A DNA stretch of 57,851 nt from Pseudomonas sp. ATCC PTA-122608 (GTDB lineage: Bacteria; Pseudomonadota; Gammaproteobacteria; Pseudomonadales; Pseudomonadaceae). The DNA lies in contig NZ_LPNO01000017.1 in NCBI RefSeq assembly GCF_001952855.1, positions 43,331-101,181 on the forward strand, in the 5' to 3' direction. The position numbers and the translations under genes were made by a program. Under the pieces are notes generated by a model that saw only the letters and a program-made list of their open reading frames with translations, did not search any database and was not told the origin of the DNA. The stretch's first letter is position 1; the number at the start of each line of letters is the position of its first letter. This document shows positions 57,600 through 57,851 of this stretch, piece after piece.

Positions 57600-57851
57600 T
57601 ATGGTTCCGCTCTTACAGCGGCTCACTTTTGAACAGCGCAAAAGTAAGCAAAACGCTCTTGCCCCACCACTCGGCACCTCGCTTGGGCTCGGTGTGCCCT
57701 CACTCCGGCTTTGGACCGTGGGCCGCCGCGATGGGCCATCCTTGGCCCAGCGCGGCTAACCCGGCGTCCTGCCGGGTTACCCACGCTCCAAAGCCTGCGT
57801 TCGGCCAGCGTGGTTTAACGGGGCGCCTAAGATCAAGATCAAAAGCAGATC
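57600..57851. repeat. Structured intergenic repeat, GTTCCGCTCTTACAGCGG type
   Basis: No coding frame is convincing. The stretch has nested hairpins: GGGCCATCC..TTGGCCCA at 57733-57748 and TAACCCGGC-GTCCT-GCCGGGTTA at 57757-57779, plus the motif CGCAAAAGTAAGCAAAACGCT. I recall similar blocks recurring between genes in Pseudomonas; the element runs off the window edge. Its function is unknown. Confidence 0.6.

Noticed and set aside
1..57851. Genomic island or prophage
   Set aside because: No integrase, transposase, tRNA end or att-like direct repeat was seen, and coding style looks even across the window apart from AT-rich control regions.

Overview
The window reads as chromosomal DNA of a Pseudomonas of the P. 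fluorescens group. The genes are GC-rich and resemble fluorescent-pseudomonad proteins (cyoABCDE, aapJQMP, rhlB, hmp/norR, queC). Intergenic gaps carry dispersed REP/REPIN elements of the GTAGGAGCGAGCTTGCTCGC and TGTGGCGAGGG..GCTTG types. I see no rRNA, tRNA, phage, transposase or CRISPR array. The species assignment is inference.

Layout. 0-10.5 kb is periplasmic redox metabolism and small modules: a five-haem cytochrome that looks like a dehydrogenase cytochrome fused to a TsdA-type dihaem domain, an AruH-like transaminase, a GNAT acetyltransferase, a YefM-YoeB toxin-antitoxin pair with a recognisable operator, a Tat-signalled HisC-like aminotransferase, and a three-gene FAD sugar/alcohol dehydrogenase complex (small subunit, GMC flavoprotein, trihaem cytochrome). 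10.6-14.5 kb holds an SHMT-like protein that has lost the PLP-binding lysine, divergent from an XRE regulator and a VUT-family transporter, with queC beyond. 14.6-19.5 kb is the cytochrome bo3 operon cyoABCDE. 20.3-24 kb has dsbB and the NO-detoxification pair hmp/norR with three NorR boxes. 24-32.3 kb holds a DMT exporter/AraC pair, a lipoprotein-type PBP4, a TonB siderophore receptor, a GST, a GIY-YIG protein and an NTF2-like protein.

32.4-42.3 kb is the most interesting block. Two response-regulator genes on the minus strand (a NarL/RcsB-like regulator and a stand-alone REC-Hpt protein, with no sensor kinase nearby) face an eight-gene operon made of six DUF1120 proteins, one PapD-like chaperone and one outer-membrane usher. 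The DUF1120 proteins look like pilin-type subunits, so this appears to be a chaperone-usher surface fibre built from a domain of unknown function. A 15-bp inverted repeat lies in the shared intergenic region and a strong hairpin lies inside the operon.

42-57.9 kb returns to ordinary functions: a CynX-type MFS transporter with a GntR/FCD regulator, an MqsRA toxin-antitoxin pair with a palindromic operator, the aapJQMP amino-acid ABC transporter, a carboxylesterase, the DEAD-box helicase RhlB, a FAD amine/amino-acid oxidoreductase, moaCDE, a PIN-PhoH ATPase, a divergent polysaccharide-deacetylase-like protein, and a structured intergenic repeat at the right edge.

Candidate new biology, in order: (1) the DUF1120 chaperone-usher operon with its REC-Hpt/RcsB-like regulators; (2) the SHMT-like protein without catalytic Lys and Glu, with its XRE/VUT neighbours; (3) the dehydrogenase-cytochrome/TsdA fusion; (4) the Tat-exported HisC-like aminotransferase. 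All functional statements come from reading motifs; no database search was run.
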